A stretch of DNA of 64,000 nt from contig PBFW01000036.1 of NCBI GenBank assembly GCA_002719955.1, positions 1-64,000 on the forward strand, given 5' to 3'. Under the pieces are notes generated by a model. That model did no database searches. It saw nothing but the letters and a program-made list of their open reading frames with translations, and was not told where the DNA came from. Position numbers and translations under genes: made by a program. The DNA comes from Deltaproteobacteria bacterium (GTDB lineage: Bacteria; Myxococcota_A; UBA9160; UBA4427). Shown here piece after piece: positions 53,180-61,660 of the stretch; the first letter of the stretch is position 1; each line of letters begins with the position of its first letter.

Positions 53180-54022
53180 TCAGGCCCGAGCCGCGCGGCG
53201 TCGTTCGCTTTCGACCAATTGCAGCGCCGCCTCGACCGAACCCTCGGTCGTGCGGAGCAGATCCCGAGCGCGCTCGGGGTCGATCTTCCCGACCTCCATC
53301 AAGATCCGTAGGGCACGACCCCGTAATTTGCTCGAGCCGGGCGAGATATGCGTCATGTGATGACCCCGGACTCGGCCCATCCGCACCATTACGGCCGTCG
53401 AGAGGGCGGTCAGGATCATCTTCTGGGCGAGGCCGCCCTTCATGCGCGTCGAGCCCGTCACGACCTCCGGCCCGACCCGCGGCGCGATCGAGATCTCGAC
53501 GAATTCCGCGAGCGGCGAATCGGGATCACAAGTGATCGCGACGGTCCGCGCCCCGAGTCTTCCCGCGGCGTCAATTGCACCCAACACATAGGGCGTCGTC
53601 CCGCTCGCCGAGAGCCCGACGACGACGTCGCCCAGGGTGATGCCTCTTTCCTCGAGTTCGAGCGCGCCGGCTTCCGGATCGTCCTCCGCCCCCTCGATCG
53701 CGCAGCGCAGTGCCCGATCCCCGCCCGCCATGATTCCCTGCACGTAGCGCGGCGGGAGTCCGTAGGTCGGAGGAATCTCGGAGGCGTCGAGCACCCCGAG
53801 CCGTCCACTCGTTCCAGCCCCGATGTTGAACCAGCGGCCGCCGCCCGTCAGGGCGCAGGCGAGCACATCCACCGCTTCTGCCATGTGCGGCAACACCTCC
53901 GCAACCGCTGCGTGGGCGATCGCATCCTCGCTGTGGATCAGCCGCAGAATCTCGTCCGAATCACACTCGTCGAGGCGATCGGAGCGCTCGAGCGCTGCTT
54001 CGGTTGGACGTCGTTTAGCCAT
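53180..54022 (-). CDS. murQ: N-acetylmuramic acid 6-phosphate etherase
   Basis: A 280-residue SIS-domain enzyme that splits the lactyl ether of MurNAc-6-P to GlcNAc-6-P in cell-wall recycling. NIGAGTSGRLGVLDASEIPPTYG holds the sugar-phosphate loop and catalytic Glu; VVGLSASGTTPYVLGA and GPEVVTGSTRMKGGLAQKMILTALST are the other family signatures. ATG 54022 follows a G-rich ribosome site and gives the expected PTE start. It is divergent from mutS2 with 81 bp between starts; no anmK or MurNAc transporter is adjacent. Confidence 0.95.
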   Translation of the reverse strand: MAKRRPTEAALERSDRLDECDSDEILRLIHSEDAIAHAAVAEVLPHMAEAVDVLACALTGGGRWFNIGAGTSGRLGVLDASEIPPTYGLPPRYVQGIMAGGDRALRCAIEGAEDDPEAGALELEERGITLGDVVVGLSASGTTPYVLGAIDAAGRLGARTVAITCDPDSPLAEFVEISIAPRVGPEVVTGSTRMKGGLAQKMILTALSTAVMVRMGRVRGHHMTHISPGSSKLRGRALRILMEVGKIDPERARDLLRTTEGSVEAALQLVESERRRAARA

Positions 54023-54103
54023 CCCCCTTCGTTTCGGTCCTTCCCGGCCCAACTGAAGCGGACCCGCGCGGCGTCCGACCACACGGCCCTCTAGACTCCC
54101 CCA

Positions 54104-56515
54104 ATGCCCTTCGAAGTCGCCGAATCAACGCTCGAGAGCCTCGAATGGGAGCGAGTGACCGACGCGTTGCGCACCTGTTGCCGCACGCCGCTCGGTGTTC
54201 TCCTGGTATCGGGGGCTTCCGCAGCCAGCCTCTTCGAGGGCTCCGAGCAGGGCGCACGGGCGCGACTCGGCGAAACCAGCGAGGCCCGCGCTCTTCTCGA
54301 CGCGGATGCGATCCCACCGCTGGGCGGCTGCGCCGACATCGCCTCGGCGCTGGCCCAGGCCGAAAAGGGGGGGGGCCTCGAAGCCACTCAGTTGATCGAT
54401 GTGCGAGCCACGCTGGAGGCGATGCATGCGACCCTGCATTTCTTCGAGCGCCGGCGCGAGGAATCTCCGGGCCTGGCCGAACTCGCAAACCACATCGAAG
54501 AGGCGCCCGGCCTCGTGGCCGAGATCGCGCGATGTCTCGATTCCAGCGGCGAGATTCGCGACATGGCTTCGGCGGCGCTGGCGAACGCGCGCCGCGACGC
54601 GCGCCGACTCGCAGGTGATCTCAAGACCCGGATCGAGCGCAGTCTGCAACACGCCGACATCAAGCCGCATCTCTCGGATCAGTACTACACCGTGCGCAGC
54701 GGCCGCTTCGTTCTTCCCGTCAAGGCGGACGCCAAGGGGCAGGTCCGCGGGATCGTCCACGATGCCTCGCGCTCCGGCACCACCCTCTTCGTCGAGCCCG
54801 ACGCGATGGTGGAGCTGAACAACCGCCATCGGCAGGCGGAGCTGACCGTCGAGCGGGAAATCCTACGCGTCATGCGAGATCTGTCCGCGGCGGTCGCGCA
54901 CCACAGCGGAGCGATCCGGGCGAGCCTCGAATGGCTCGCGCGACTGGATCTCGCCATCGCGCGAGGCCTGCTCTCGCGCGAAATGGACGGGATCGAACCC
55001 GAGGTCGGCCGCGAGGGCATCTTCGAGCTACCCGGCATTCGACACCCGCTGATCACGCCGGACCAATGCGTCGCCAACGACCTTCGCCTCGGCCGGGATT
55101 TCTCGGTCCTGCTGCTCTCGGGACCGAATGCCGGGGGCAAGACCGTTGCCCTCAAATCTCTCGCACTCGCCGCACTCATGGTGCGTGCCGGCCTGCATGT
55201 CCCAGCGGATCCCGGCGCGAGGGTCGACCTGGTCGATCGGGTGCTCGCGGATATCGGTGACCATCAGGATATCCGGGAGAGCCTGTCCACCTTTTCCGCT
55301 GCGATGGCCACCCTCGCCGGGATCCTACGCTCCGCTGGCCCCGACACCCTCGTGTGTCTCGACGAAATCGGAGTCGGAACCGATCCCTCCGAAGGGGCCG
55401 CAATCGCGCAATCGACCCTCGAGGCCCTCGCGGACGCGGGGGCCCGGGTCGTCACCACGACCCATTATAATCTCCTGAAGGAAATGGCCGAAGTCGACGA
55501 CCGCTTCAAGAACGCGAGCGTCGAATTCGACCCGGAAACCTACGCGCCGACCTATCGCGTACGCATCGGTGCACCGGGTGCCTCCTCCGCAACGACGGTC
55601 GCCGCTCGCATGGGGATGCCCCAGGGCGTACTGGATCGAGCATCTGGACTGCTCGACCGGGAGGATCGGCGACTCGATCGGATGTTGTCCGAGCTCGCAG
55701 CGAACCGCGCGCTGCTTGAATCGGAGCAGGCCGCAGCGACCGCGCTCCGCGTCGAGAGCGAAGAGTCGCGCGAAGAGTATCGGACGAAGCTTGCGCGGCT
55801 CCAGGAACGACGCGACAAGCTCTTCGCTGATATGCGGCGCGAACTCGACAACTCGTTCCGAACCGCTCACTCGGAGGTCGCGCGCATCATCGCCGAACTC
55901 CAGCGAGCCCCCTCCTCCCGGCACGCAGCCGGCGCCCGCGAGCAACTCGAATCACTCCGCGAACGGACCGAAAAGGCCCAGAGCGAGGGCGGACTCGAAC
56001 CGAAACACATCCCCGCGACCTCCGAGGCCGAAGCCATCGATTGGCCGCATGCGAGAATCGGCGACCTCGTTCGTACACCGGGTGGAGGCCAGGGCACACT
56101 GCTCTCGCTTCCGGATCGCAAGGGACGCGTATCCGTTCAGGTCGCGGGGGCGAAGCTCAGCGTGGGGCGCGACCAACTGGCCGCCCACTCAACGCGCCCT
56201 TCGCCCCCTCCGAGAGAGGGGGCCCGCAGGGAAGCAAACGATCCGCTCCCGCCCATTCGAATCGGAGGGATCACCGAAGTGGATCTCCGCGGCCTACGCG
56301 TCGACGAAGCACAGGACCGGCTGGAGGCCGCACTCGACCTGGCGGCGGCCGAAGGACGGGACGAGATGCGAATCATCCATGGCATCGGAACCGGCGCACT
56401 CCGAAAATCCGTCCGCGAATTCTTGCCGCAATCCCGCTACGTCGTCGAGTGCATCGAAGCCGGTCGCGAGGAGGGGGGGGCCGGCGCGATCCGCGCGATC
56501 CTCAGAAAGGACTGA
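54104..56515 (+). CDS. mutS2: MutS2 (endonuclease/ribosome-splitting ATPase)
   Basis: An 803-residue MutS2. The core and lever domains (QYYTVRSGRFVLPVKAD, GIVHDASRSGTTLFVEP) precede the ABC-type ATPase with Walker A GPNAGGKT (340-347), Walker B LVCLDEIGVGTDP and TTHYNLLKEMAE. A coiled-coil arm, a KOW-like segment (IGDLVRTPGGGQGTLLSL) and a C-terminal Smr domain (VDLRGLRVDEAQDRLEAAL, IIHGIGTGALRKSVREFL) follow. Family members suppress homologous recombination or split collided ribosomes. The next gene begins 4 bp after its stop. Confidence 0.96.
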   Translation: MPFEVAESTLESLEWERVTDALRTCCRTPLGVLLVSGASAASLFEGSEQGARARLGETSEARALLDADAIPPLGGCADIASALAQAEKGGGLEATQLIDVRATLEAMHATLHFFERRREESPGLAELANHIEEAPGLVAEIARCLDSSGEIRDMASAALANARRDARRLAGDLKTRIERSLQHADIKPHLSDQYYTVRSGRFVLPVKADAKGQVRGIVHDASRSGTTLFVEPDAMVELNNRHRQAELTVEREILRVMRDLSAAVAHHSGAIRASLEWLARLDLAIARGLLSREMDGIEPEVGREGIFELPGIRHPLITPDQCVANDLRLGRDFSVLLLSGPNAGGKTVALKSLALAALMVRAGLHVPADPGARVDLVDRVLADIGDHQDIRESLSTFSAAMATLAGILRSAGPDTLVCLDEIGVGTDPSEGAAIAQSTLEALADAGARVVTTTHYNLLKEMAEVDDRFKNASVEFDPETYAPTYRVRIGAPGASSATTVAARMGMPQGVLDRASGLLDREDRRLDRMLSELAANRALLESEQAAATALRVESEESREEYRTKLARLQERRDKLFADMRRELDNSFRTAHSEVARIIAELQRAPSSRHAAGAREQLESLRERTEKAQSEGGLEPKHIPATSEAEAIDWPHARIGDLVRTPGGGQGTLLSLPDRKGRVSVQVAGAKLSVGRDQLAAHSTRPSPPPREGARREANDPLPPIRIGGITEVDLRGLRVDEAQDRLEAALDLAAAEGRDEMRIIHGIGTGALRKSVREFLPQSRYVVECIEAGREEGGAGAIRAILRKD

Positions 56516-56519
56516 TCTC

Positions 56520-56876
56520 TTGAGTGACCAGGAAGATCGGGAACCCGACCCCCGCGAAGAAGACGGCGACGCGTTCCCGGGCGTCGACGAATTGCTCGCA
56601 AGTTTTCTCTCGGAGGGCTCACTCCTGCCCGTCCTGATCGTCGCGCTCGGAAGCGGCGGCGCGTTCGGGGCGGCCCTGTTGATCCTCACGATCGTCGATC
56701 GCAACCCCTTCGCGGGTGTCGCGCTCCTCCTGGTCGCCGGGATGACGGTCGACGTGAGCCTGCGCGCTCGCCGCGAGGAGGGCTTTCGAAATATCAAGAA
56801 GTTCGTCGGGCTCCTCTGGGCATCCTCCCTCGCCTTCTCGGCGCTCGCCCTGTGGACGGGGATCGCGTTCAGATGA
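56520..56876 (+). CDS. small integral membrane protein
   Basis: A 118-residue protein starting at TTG 56520, with AAGGA 8 bp upstream and only 4 bp after the mutS2 stop. An acidic N-terminus (DQEDREPDPREEDGD) is followed by hydrophobic spans around LLPVLIVALGSGGAFGAALLILTIV, FAGVALLLVAGMTV and VGLLWASSLAFSALALWTGI (each written here in part). I do not recognise a family. The spacing and coupling suggest a real gene in the mutS2 operon. Its last 8 bp overlap the convergent FAD oxidoreductase. Confidence 0.6.
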   Translation: MSDQEDREPDPREEDGDAFPGVDELLASFLSEGSLLPVLIVALGSGGAFGAALLILTIVDRNPFAGVALLLVAGMTVDVSLRARREEGFRNIKKFVGLLWASSLAFSALALWTGIAFR

Positions 56877-58275
56877 AGACCGGGCGGCCGTGAGAGGATG
56901 ATTCTTCGAGGGCCAGATCGGCTACGAGCGCCTGGGCGGCCCTCAGGCCGGATCGCGTAGACGACTCGAAGGAGGGGCCGGCGAGATAGTCGCCCGCCCA
57001 GTAGAGCCTGCGACCGGCACCGCGGCGATCGACCTGGACCTTCTGAAAATTAGCCAGACGCCGATAGCTCCCGACCGCGAAGAAGGGTTGCATCGATCGG
57101 CCGAGATGGGTCGTCAGGACCCGGTCACCCATTCGCGGCAGGGCGAGCTCGAGCGAGCTCAACATATTCTTCGCGACGACGTCACGGGCCATCTCGCTCC
57201 AGCGCTCTGCAAAGGCATCCCGTGCGCGCGCGATGAGCTGACTCCTGCCTTCCGGTGCGCGCCCCCCCGGCTGGCCCGGTTCGATCACGATCGACGAGAT
57301 TGCCGACCCCTCGCGCCGGGGAATCCGTATTTCCTGGGGAAGGCCCGTGTGGACCCCTTCGAGGGCGATCGAAAGATTCACAACGGGTCGCTCTCGAACA
57401 TCACGAAAGAAGTCGCGCTCGGCGGCGGTCAGCAGCGACGACGTGATCCTTGATGCTTCGCCTGGTCCGAGGGCGCATAGGACCGCGTCGAAGTGTTCGG
57501 GATCGCGGGGCCCATCGGCATCGATCGCTTCGACCCCGAAGCCGCCGGCGGGCAGCTCGTCGATTCGCTGCACCACCGTCGCTCGGCGGATCTCCAATCC
57601 CTCGGCCGCGGTCTGGGCCAACTCGAGCAAGGGCCTGCGCGGCAACCCGGGCAGGCCGGGCCTGCGATCCCCGACTCCGAGCGACTTCGCGTGCAGCAGC
57701 AATGCAACCCGAGAGAGTTCATCCACGCCGTCGCCATAAACGCCCTGGATTTCAGGCGTCAGCCAGAACTCGAGCGCGCCGCGCCCGAAATAGAGCGCGA
57801 CATGGTCCCGTGCGCTTCGGTAGTCGAGGTCCGCCGCGAGCTCGGGAAGGCTCGGGTCGAGTTTTTCCGCATAACGCCCCAAGAGTCGGCCCCAACGCAG
57901 CAGCTTGGCGCGTTCCCATAGAGGCGGTCCAGGAATTCGCGCGGCACCGCGCAGGGTCAGACCGTCGACAGGGATCGCCTCACCGGCCCGCAACAAGGTC
58001 GTCTGGACCGGTCGGAGTGGAGATAGAAGATCACCCAACTCGACTTCACGCGCCCAACGCGCGAGCGCGACGTCGCACCCGGCGAGAACGGGCCAGGCGG
58101 AATCCATCCAATGACCGGCGCACCATTCGCCGCGAACTCGCCCCCCGACCCGGGTGCGCGCTTCGTACACGCGCACTTCGAGTCCGGATCGCGCGAGTTC
58201 CGTCGCCGCACGCAGCCCCGCGAGCCCCGCACCCAGCACCGCGACACGTCGATTCGAAAGGGGCGATGAGGTCAT
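56869..58275 (-). CDS. FAD-dependent amine oxidase/protoporphyrinogen oxidase-like protein
   Basis: A 468-residue flavoprotein. The dinucleotide loop VAVLGAGLAGLRAATELA (GAGLAG at 15-20) with YEARTRVGGRVR is the amine-oxidase/HemY/desaturase signature. The C-terminal YWAGDYLAGPSFESSTRSGLRAA binds the other side of FAD. The middle resembles protoporphyrinogen oxidase (HemY)-like proteins, but heme genes are not adjacent, so the substrate is uncertain. Its ATG overlaps the stop of the HAD phosphatase gene by 4 bp (ATGA), so the pair is coupled. Confidence 0.85.
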   Translation of the reverse strand: MTSSPLSNRRVAVLGAGLAGLRAATELARSGLEVRVYEARTRVGGRVRGEWCAGHWMDSAWPVLAGCDVALARWAREVELGDLLSPLRPVQTTLLRAGEAIPVDGLTLRGAARIPGPPLWERAKLLRWGRLLGRYAEKLDPSLPELAADLDYRSARDHVALYFGRGALEFWLTPEIQGVYGDGVDELSRVALLLHAKSLGVGDRRPGLPGLPRRPLLELAQTAAEGLEIRRATVVQRIDELPAGGFGVEAIDADGPRDPEHFDAVLCALGPGEASRITSSLLTAAERDFFRDVRERPVVNLSIALEGVHTGLPQEIRIPRREGSAISSIVIEPGQPGGRAPEGRSQLIARARDAFAERWSEMARDVVAKNMLSSLELALPRMGDRVLTTHLGRSMQPFFAVGSYRRLANFQKVQVDRRGAGRRLYWAGDYLAGPSFESSTRSGLRAAQALVADLALEESSSHGRPVFI

Positions 58276-58955
58276 CGAGCGCTATCGGGCACTTCGCGCG
58301 CGCGCAGAAAATCGAGCACGTCATGCAGCGTATCGAAGGGAACGAACTCTTCGCCCAGCTCTTCGAGCGCGGGGGCGAGCGTGTCCTTCGCAAAGGCGAG
58401 GTCCGCCTCGAGTGCGCCGCAGAGATCCGAAACGCGTCCATTCCCGATGTGGATACAGAAGGCATCGGGATTCTCGGCGCGATAGCTCGAGATCAATCCG
58501 CGTTTGCAGCTCCCGGTCCCGCAACCACAGGCCTCGTTGGGTCGGCCGGGAGCGAGGCGCCATCGATCGCCCTCATAGTCCAGATGGTTTGCGTTGTATT
58601 CGAACTGCACATTGTTCATCGTCTGCAGTCGCTCGAGATTCCAATCGAAGCCATCGGACAGGATTCGAAACGGGACCTCCTCGGCCTCACACCATTCGAC
58701 CATGGTCTCGGCGCCGGGGTCGAGGTCGATCGTCTCGAGGAATTCGTCGAGCCTCTTCTCGGAGAGTTCGAGCCCATCCAGCAGCGCCATCGCGTAGGAC
58801 CAGGCCGTGAATTCCCCGTCGACGAAGCGGCTCCAGAGTCGGGCCCGCTTTTCCGGAAGCAATTGTTGAGCGAGAGTCGAGCCCACGTCCTGGACCGAAA
58901 AAGTCCCATCGAAATCACAGAAGATCGCGAGCGGTCGATGCTGGGGGATCGCCAT
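58272..58955 (-). CDS. HAD-superfamily phosphatase (MtnX/phosphoserine phosphatase-like)
   Basis: A 227-residue HAD hydrolase. Asp14 and Asp16 in FCDFDGTFSVQD are the nucleophile and acid. The cap contains WCEAEEVPFRILSDGFDWNLERL and the third motif is IHIGNGRVSDLCGA. This pattern matches the HAD-IB group including MtnX and phosphoserine phosphatase. A Cys-rich loop (EACGCGTGSCKRGL) is typical of the MtnX-like branch. ATG 58955 gives the standard length. It is upstream of and coupled to the FAD oxidoreductase. Confidence 0.85.
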   Translation of the reverse strand: MAIPQHRPLAIFCDFDGTFSVQDVGSTLAQQLLPEKRARLWSRFVDGEFTAWSYAMALLDGLELSEKRLDEFLETIDLDPGAETMVEWCEAEEVPFRILSDGFDWNLERLQTMNNVQFEYNANHLDYEGDRWRLAPGRPNEACGCGTGSCKRGLISSYRAENPDAFCIHIGNGRVSDLCGALEADLAFAKDTLAPALEELGEEFVPFDTLHDVLDFLRAREVPDSAR

Positions 58956-59331
58956 TTTATCCTGCACTTTCGCGGGTTTTGGTGAGTGATCGGATCGGCC
59001 TTCTCGCCGGACGGGTGGGTAGCGCATCCTCGCTTCGGCGGGAATGCGCTACGCCCCACTGCCCCACGCGGTGGCGCTCAGGCGACCCGGAGAGGGCACC
59101 TCGCGAGCGCGATTGCATGGGACCCGACATCGCTGGGGGGGAAGAATCCTCCGGCGAGGCGGGACCGACGACCCGGAACGCCACAGATCGTCACACACGT
59201 GCCCCTTTTTGCGTCACCTGCCAGGGATCCCTACCGGCTTCTCGCCCTGCCGATGCACCTCCTCTTCCGAATGCAGCGACCCCGATGCCCTCTCGCTCTA
59301 CCAAAAGCACCGAGGGCTTTACGCCCCCACT
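58956..59331. promoter_or_regulatory. intergenic region upstream of the sigma-54 promoter
   Basis: The frames here do not look coding. Two copies of CGTCAC at 59189-59194 and 59212-59217, 23 bp apart, lie about 115-145 bp before the -24/-12 element, where enhancer sites for NtrC-type activators usually sit. That is suggestive only. The promoter of the HAD gene must also be here, on the other strand. Confidence 0.25.
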
Positions 59332-59347
59332 TGGCATGGCCCTTGCT
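59332..59347 (+). promoter_or_regulatory. sigma-54 (-24/-12) promoter
   Basis: TGGCATGGCCCTTGCT matches the sigma-54 consensus TGGCACGNNNNTTGCW at every defined position except one (T for C). The invariant GG (59333-59334) and GC (59345-59346) are separated by exactly 10 bp. It is intergenic and points toward the structured RNA and the GH20 gene. The expected transcription start is about 12 bp after the GC, near 59358. Confidence 0.8.
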
Positions 59348-59357
59348 TTACTCCTAG

Positions 59358-59468
59358 ACGAAATCAATGGGGCGCTTTTCGAGGAGCGGGCCCCCATTTC
59401 TGCGCCCGGGCTGGCTACCCCTCCCTTCGCACAATTTGTGCGAGAAGCCGGTTCGGGCGCTTTTTTTC
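59358..59468 (+). ncRNA. predicted sigma-54-dependent small RNA (or leader attenuator) with intrinsic terminator
   Basis: From the expected start the roughly 110-nt RNA has two adjacent stem-loops. Stem 1: AAUGGGG (59366-59372) with CCCCAUU (59392-59398), and an inner CGCU/AGCG (59373-59376 with 59385-59388), leaving loop UUUCGAGG. Stem 2 starts three bases later: 59402-59416 pairs with 59446-59460 in a continuous 15-bp helix (GCGCCCG with CGGGCGC at the base, three G-U pairs inside). Its loop holds a smaller hairpin (UCGCACA with UGUGCGA) and the unpaired stretch ACCCCUCCCU. Seven T (59461-59467) follow the stem directly, a strong Rho-independent terminator. GH20 starts 89 bp later, so an attenuating leader is the alternative to a free sRNA. 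Confidence 0.65.
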
Positions 59469-59556
59469 GCCCCATTTGCGACTTTCTGTTCGAAATCCAG
59501 GTTTGCTCTCGCCTTCGGCGCGCGGCCCGCTCGCGGCGTCGTACACTCCGGGTGCG

Positions 59557-61590
59557 ATGGGGGCACGCCGATCCAGAAAAAGTCCGAGTCGAGGTTGCGC
59601 GGCGGTCCCGCTCCTCCCGAAGCCAAAGCAGCTCTCCCGCCGACGGGGCGAGTTCCAACTCGGACCCGAAACCGCCATCCTCCTGCCCCCTTCGAAAGGG
59701 CCCCTCGATCAACGCCTCCTGCTCGCTGCGAGAACGGCACAGGCCGAGTTGCGTGCGAAGACCGGATGCGACCTCGGGGTCGATCGACCGCATTCCCAGA
59801 CCGGGAAGAAACACACCATCCGCTGTGTGCTCGATCGATCCGCTGCCATCGCCCCCCGCCTCGCGACGGCGCGGGATGCATATCGGCTCACCGTTCGCGC
59901 AAACGAGATCGAGATCGCCGCGCCTTCGATCGACGGGCTCAGGTACGGACTTCAGACGCTCTGCCAGCTCGTGAGCGCGCGCGGTCGCATCGCGGCGGTT
60001 CGGATCCTCGACCAACCGGATTTCCGCGATCGCGGCATCATGCTCGACGTCTCACGCGGCAAGGTCCCTTCACGCCACACAGTGGAAGAGCTGATCGACC
60101 TCTGTTCCCGTCTGCGCCTGAATGTGTTGATGCTTTACGTCGAACACACTTTCGATTTTCGCGCGCACCCGGAGGTCGGTGCCGGCGCGAGCCCGCTCGA
60201 CGCGCAAACGATCCTCGCAATCGATACCTACGCGGCGGAACGTGGCGTCGAGTTGATTCCCTGCTTGCAGTCTCTCGGCCATATGGAACATGTGCTCTCG
60301 CTCGATCGCTATGCGAAGCTCGCTGAGAGCGATCGGCTCTGGTCTCTTTCACCGAGTCGGAGCGAAACCTACGATTTTCTGGGCGATCTCTATGATGAGT
60401 TCCTGCCGCTCTTCCGTTCGGCTCGCTTCAACGCGAACTGCGACGAGCCCTTCGATCTCGGCCGAGGACAATCCGCAGAGCGCTTCCCCCGCAAGTCACC
60501 GGGGCGCCTCTTCGCGGATCACGTGTCCAGACTCCGACGCCTGGCCGGACGCCACGAGAAGAAGCTGATGATCTGGGCCGACTTCGCGCTCGGCCATCCC
60601 GACCAGATCGATCGGATCGAACGCGACGTGGTCCTGATGGATTGGTGGTACGAAGCGAATTTCGACTTCGATCGCATCCAGAAACTTCGTCGCTCGGGCT
60701 TCGAAGTCTGGGCCTGCCCCGGCACATCGAGCTGGAATAGCCTCTTTCCGCGAGTCGCGAACAGCTGTGAGAACATCACAGGCTGGGCCGATGCCGGACG
60801 AAGACATGGCGCGACGGGCCTCCTCAATACGGATTGGGGCGATTTCGGTCACTACAACGCGATCGGCGTTTCTCTCCACAGCTATGCCTGGGGCGCTCAA
60901 CAGGCCTGGTCCGGTGAACTCGACGCGAACGCCTTCGACCGGGCCTTCGCGCGGCACGTCTTCGGCGAAAAGAGCGCGCGGCTCGGACGACTCTATCGCC
61001 GACTCGGAGCCATCCACGCGACCGGTTTCAACGTCGTCAACGGTTCAGCGCTTCAATATCTCTATTTCGACGCACTCGACAGAAGTTTCTTCCTTCAACA
61101 CGGTGGACGGCGTGCACTCGAGTCGAGCGCGCGCAAGCTCGATGTCGTTCGCCGTGAAGTCGAGAGGCTCACCCTCGCGGAAGCCGGGGACGATTTCACG
61201 GGACTGGCCCGACGGGAGATCGCCTGGGCGACCGAAGCGACCGATCTTTCGATCGAGAAGGGGCTCGCAGCGATCGAATATAATGCCTGGCGTGAAGACC
61301 CGACCCGACTGAAGACACGCGCCCGAAAGGGACTCGCCCGGCGACTCGAGGCGCTCGCGGACCGACAGCGCGAGCAATTCGACTCCCTCCGGGCGCTCTG
61401 GCTCGCACGCAATTCGATCTCCGAGTTTCACAAGACGAGCCGGCGAATCAAGCGTTCGATCTCGAGCCTTCGTCGGGGTGCCCGACGGCTCCAGGAGAAT
61501 CGCCCACCGCGCCCGCCGCAAAAAAGCGAGCTGACGATGCTCGAGATCTTCAACGAGATTCGCAGCGAATTCGGGATGGCGCGCCGCTGA
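59557..61590 (+). CDS. glycoside hydrolase family 20 beta-N-acetylhexosaminidase-like protein
   Basis: A 677-residue protein. An N-terminal GH20b-type domain (LLPKPKQLSRRRGEFQL...AIDGLRYGLQTLCQL-like region) leads into a TIM barrel starting RDRGIMLDVSRGKVPSRHTVEELIDLCSRLRLN. The catalytic Asp-Glu pair is D296-E297 in NANCDEPFDLG. Further barrel motifs are IWADFALGHPDQI and WACPGTSSWNSLFP. GH20 enzymes remove terminal GlcNAc or GalNAc; this branch lacks a signal peptide, so a cytoplasmic role, for example in recycling, is possible. The start at ATG 59557 lies after the sigma-54 promoter and terminator hairpin. Confidence 0.88.
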   Translation: MGARRSRKSPSRGCAAVPLLPKPKQLSRRRGEFQLGPETAILLPPSKGPLDQRLLLAARTAQAELRAKTGCDLGVDRPHSQTGKKHTIRCVLDRSAAIAPRLATARDAYRLTVRANEIEIAAPSIDGLRYGLQTLCQLVSARGRIAAVRILDQPDFRDRGIMLDVSRGKVPSRHTVEELIDLCSRLRLNVLMLYVEHTFDFRAHPEVGAGASPLDAQTILAIDTYAAERGVELIPCLQSLGHMEHVLSLDRYAKLAESDRLWSLSPSRSETYDFLGDLYDEFLPLFRSARFNANCDEPFDLGRGQSAERFPRKSPGRLFADHVSRLRRLAGRHEKKLMIWADFALGHPDQIDRIERDVVLMDWWYEANFDFDRIQKLRRSGFEVWACPGTSSWNSLFPRVANSCENITGWADAGRRHGATGLLNTDWGDFGHYNAIGVSLHSYAWGAQQAWSGELDANAFDRAFARHVFGEKSARLGRLYRRLGAIHATGFNVVNGSALQYLYFDALDRSFFLQHGGRRALESSARKLDVVRREVERLTLAEAGDDFTGLARREIAWATEATDLSIEKGLAAIEYNAWREDPTRLKTRARKGLARRLEALADRQREQFDSLRALWLARNSISEFHKTSRRIKRSISSLRRGARRLQENRPPRPPQKSELTMLEIFNEIRSEFGMARR

Positions 61591-61660
61591 AGGCACGACC
61601 CGATGTGGCCATCGATTTCGGGTCTCAACGACGCCTCTATCGTGGCCAGATCGATTTCGA

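Noticed and set aside
58956-59556. A longer N-terminal extension of the GH20 protein through an open upstream frame
   Set aside because: The frame is open but its composition is Arg/Pro/Cys-rich and not protein-like. It contains the -24/-12 promoter and the terminator hairpin, so ATG 59557 is preferred.
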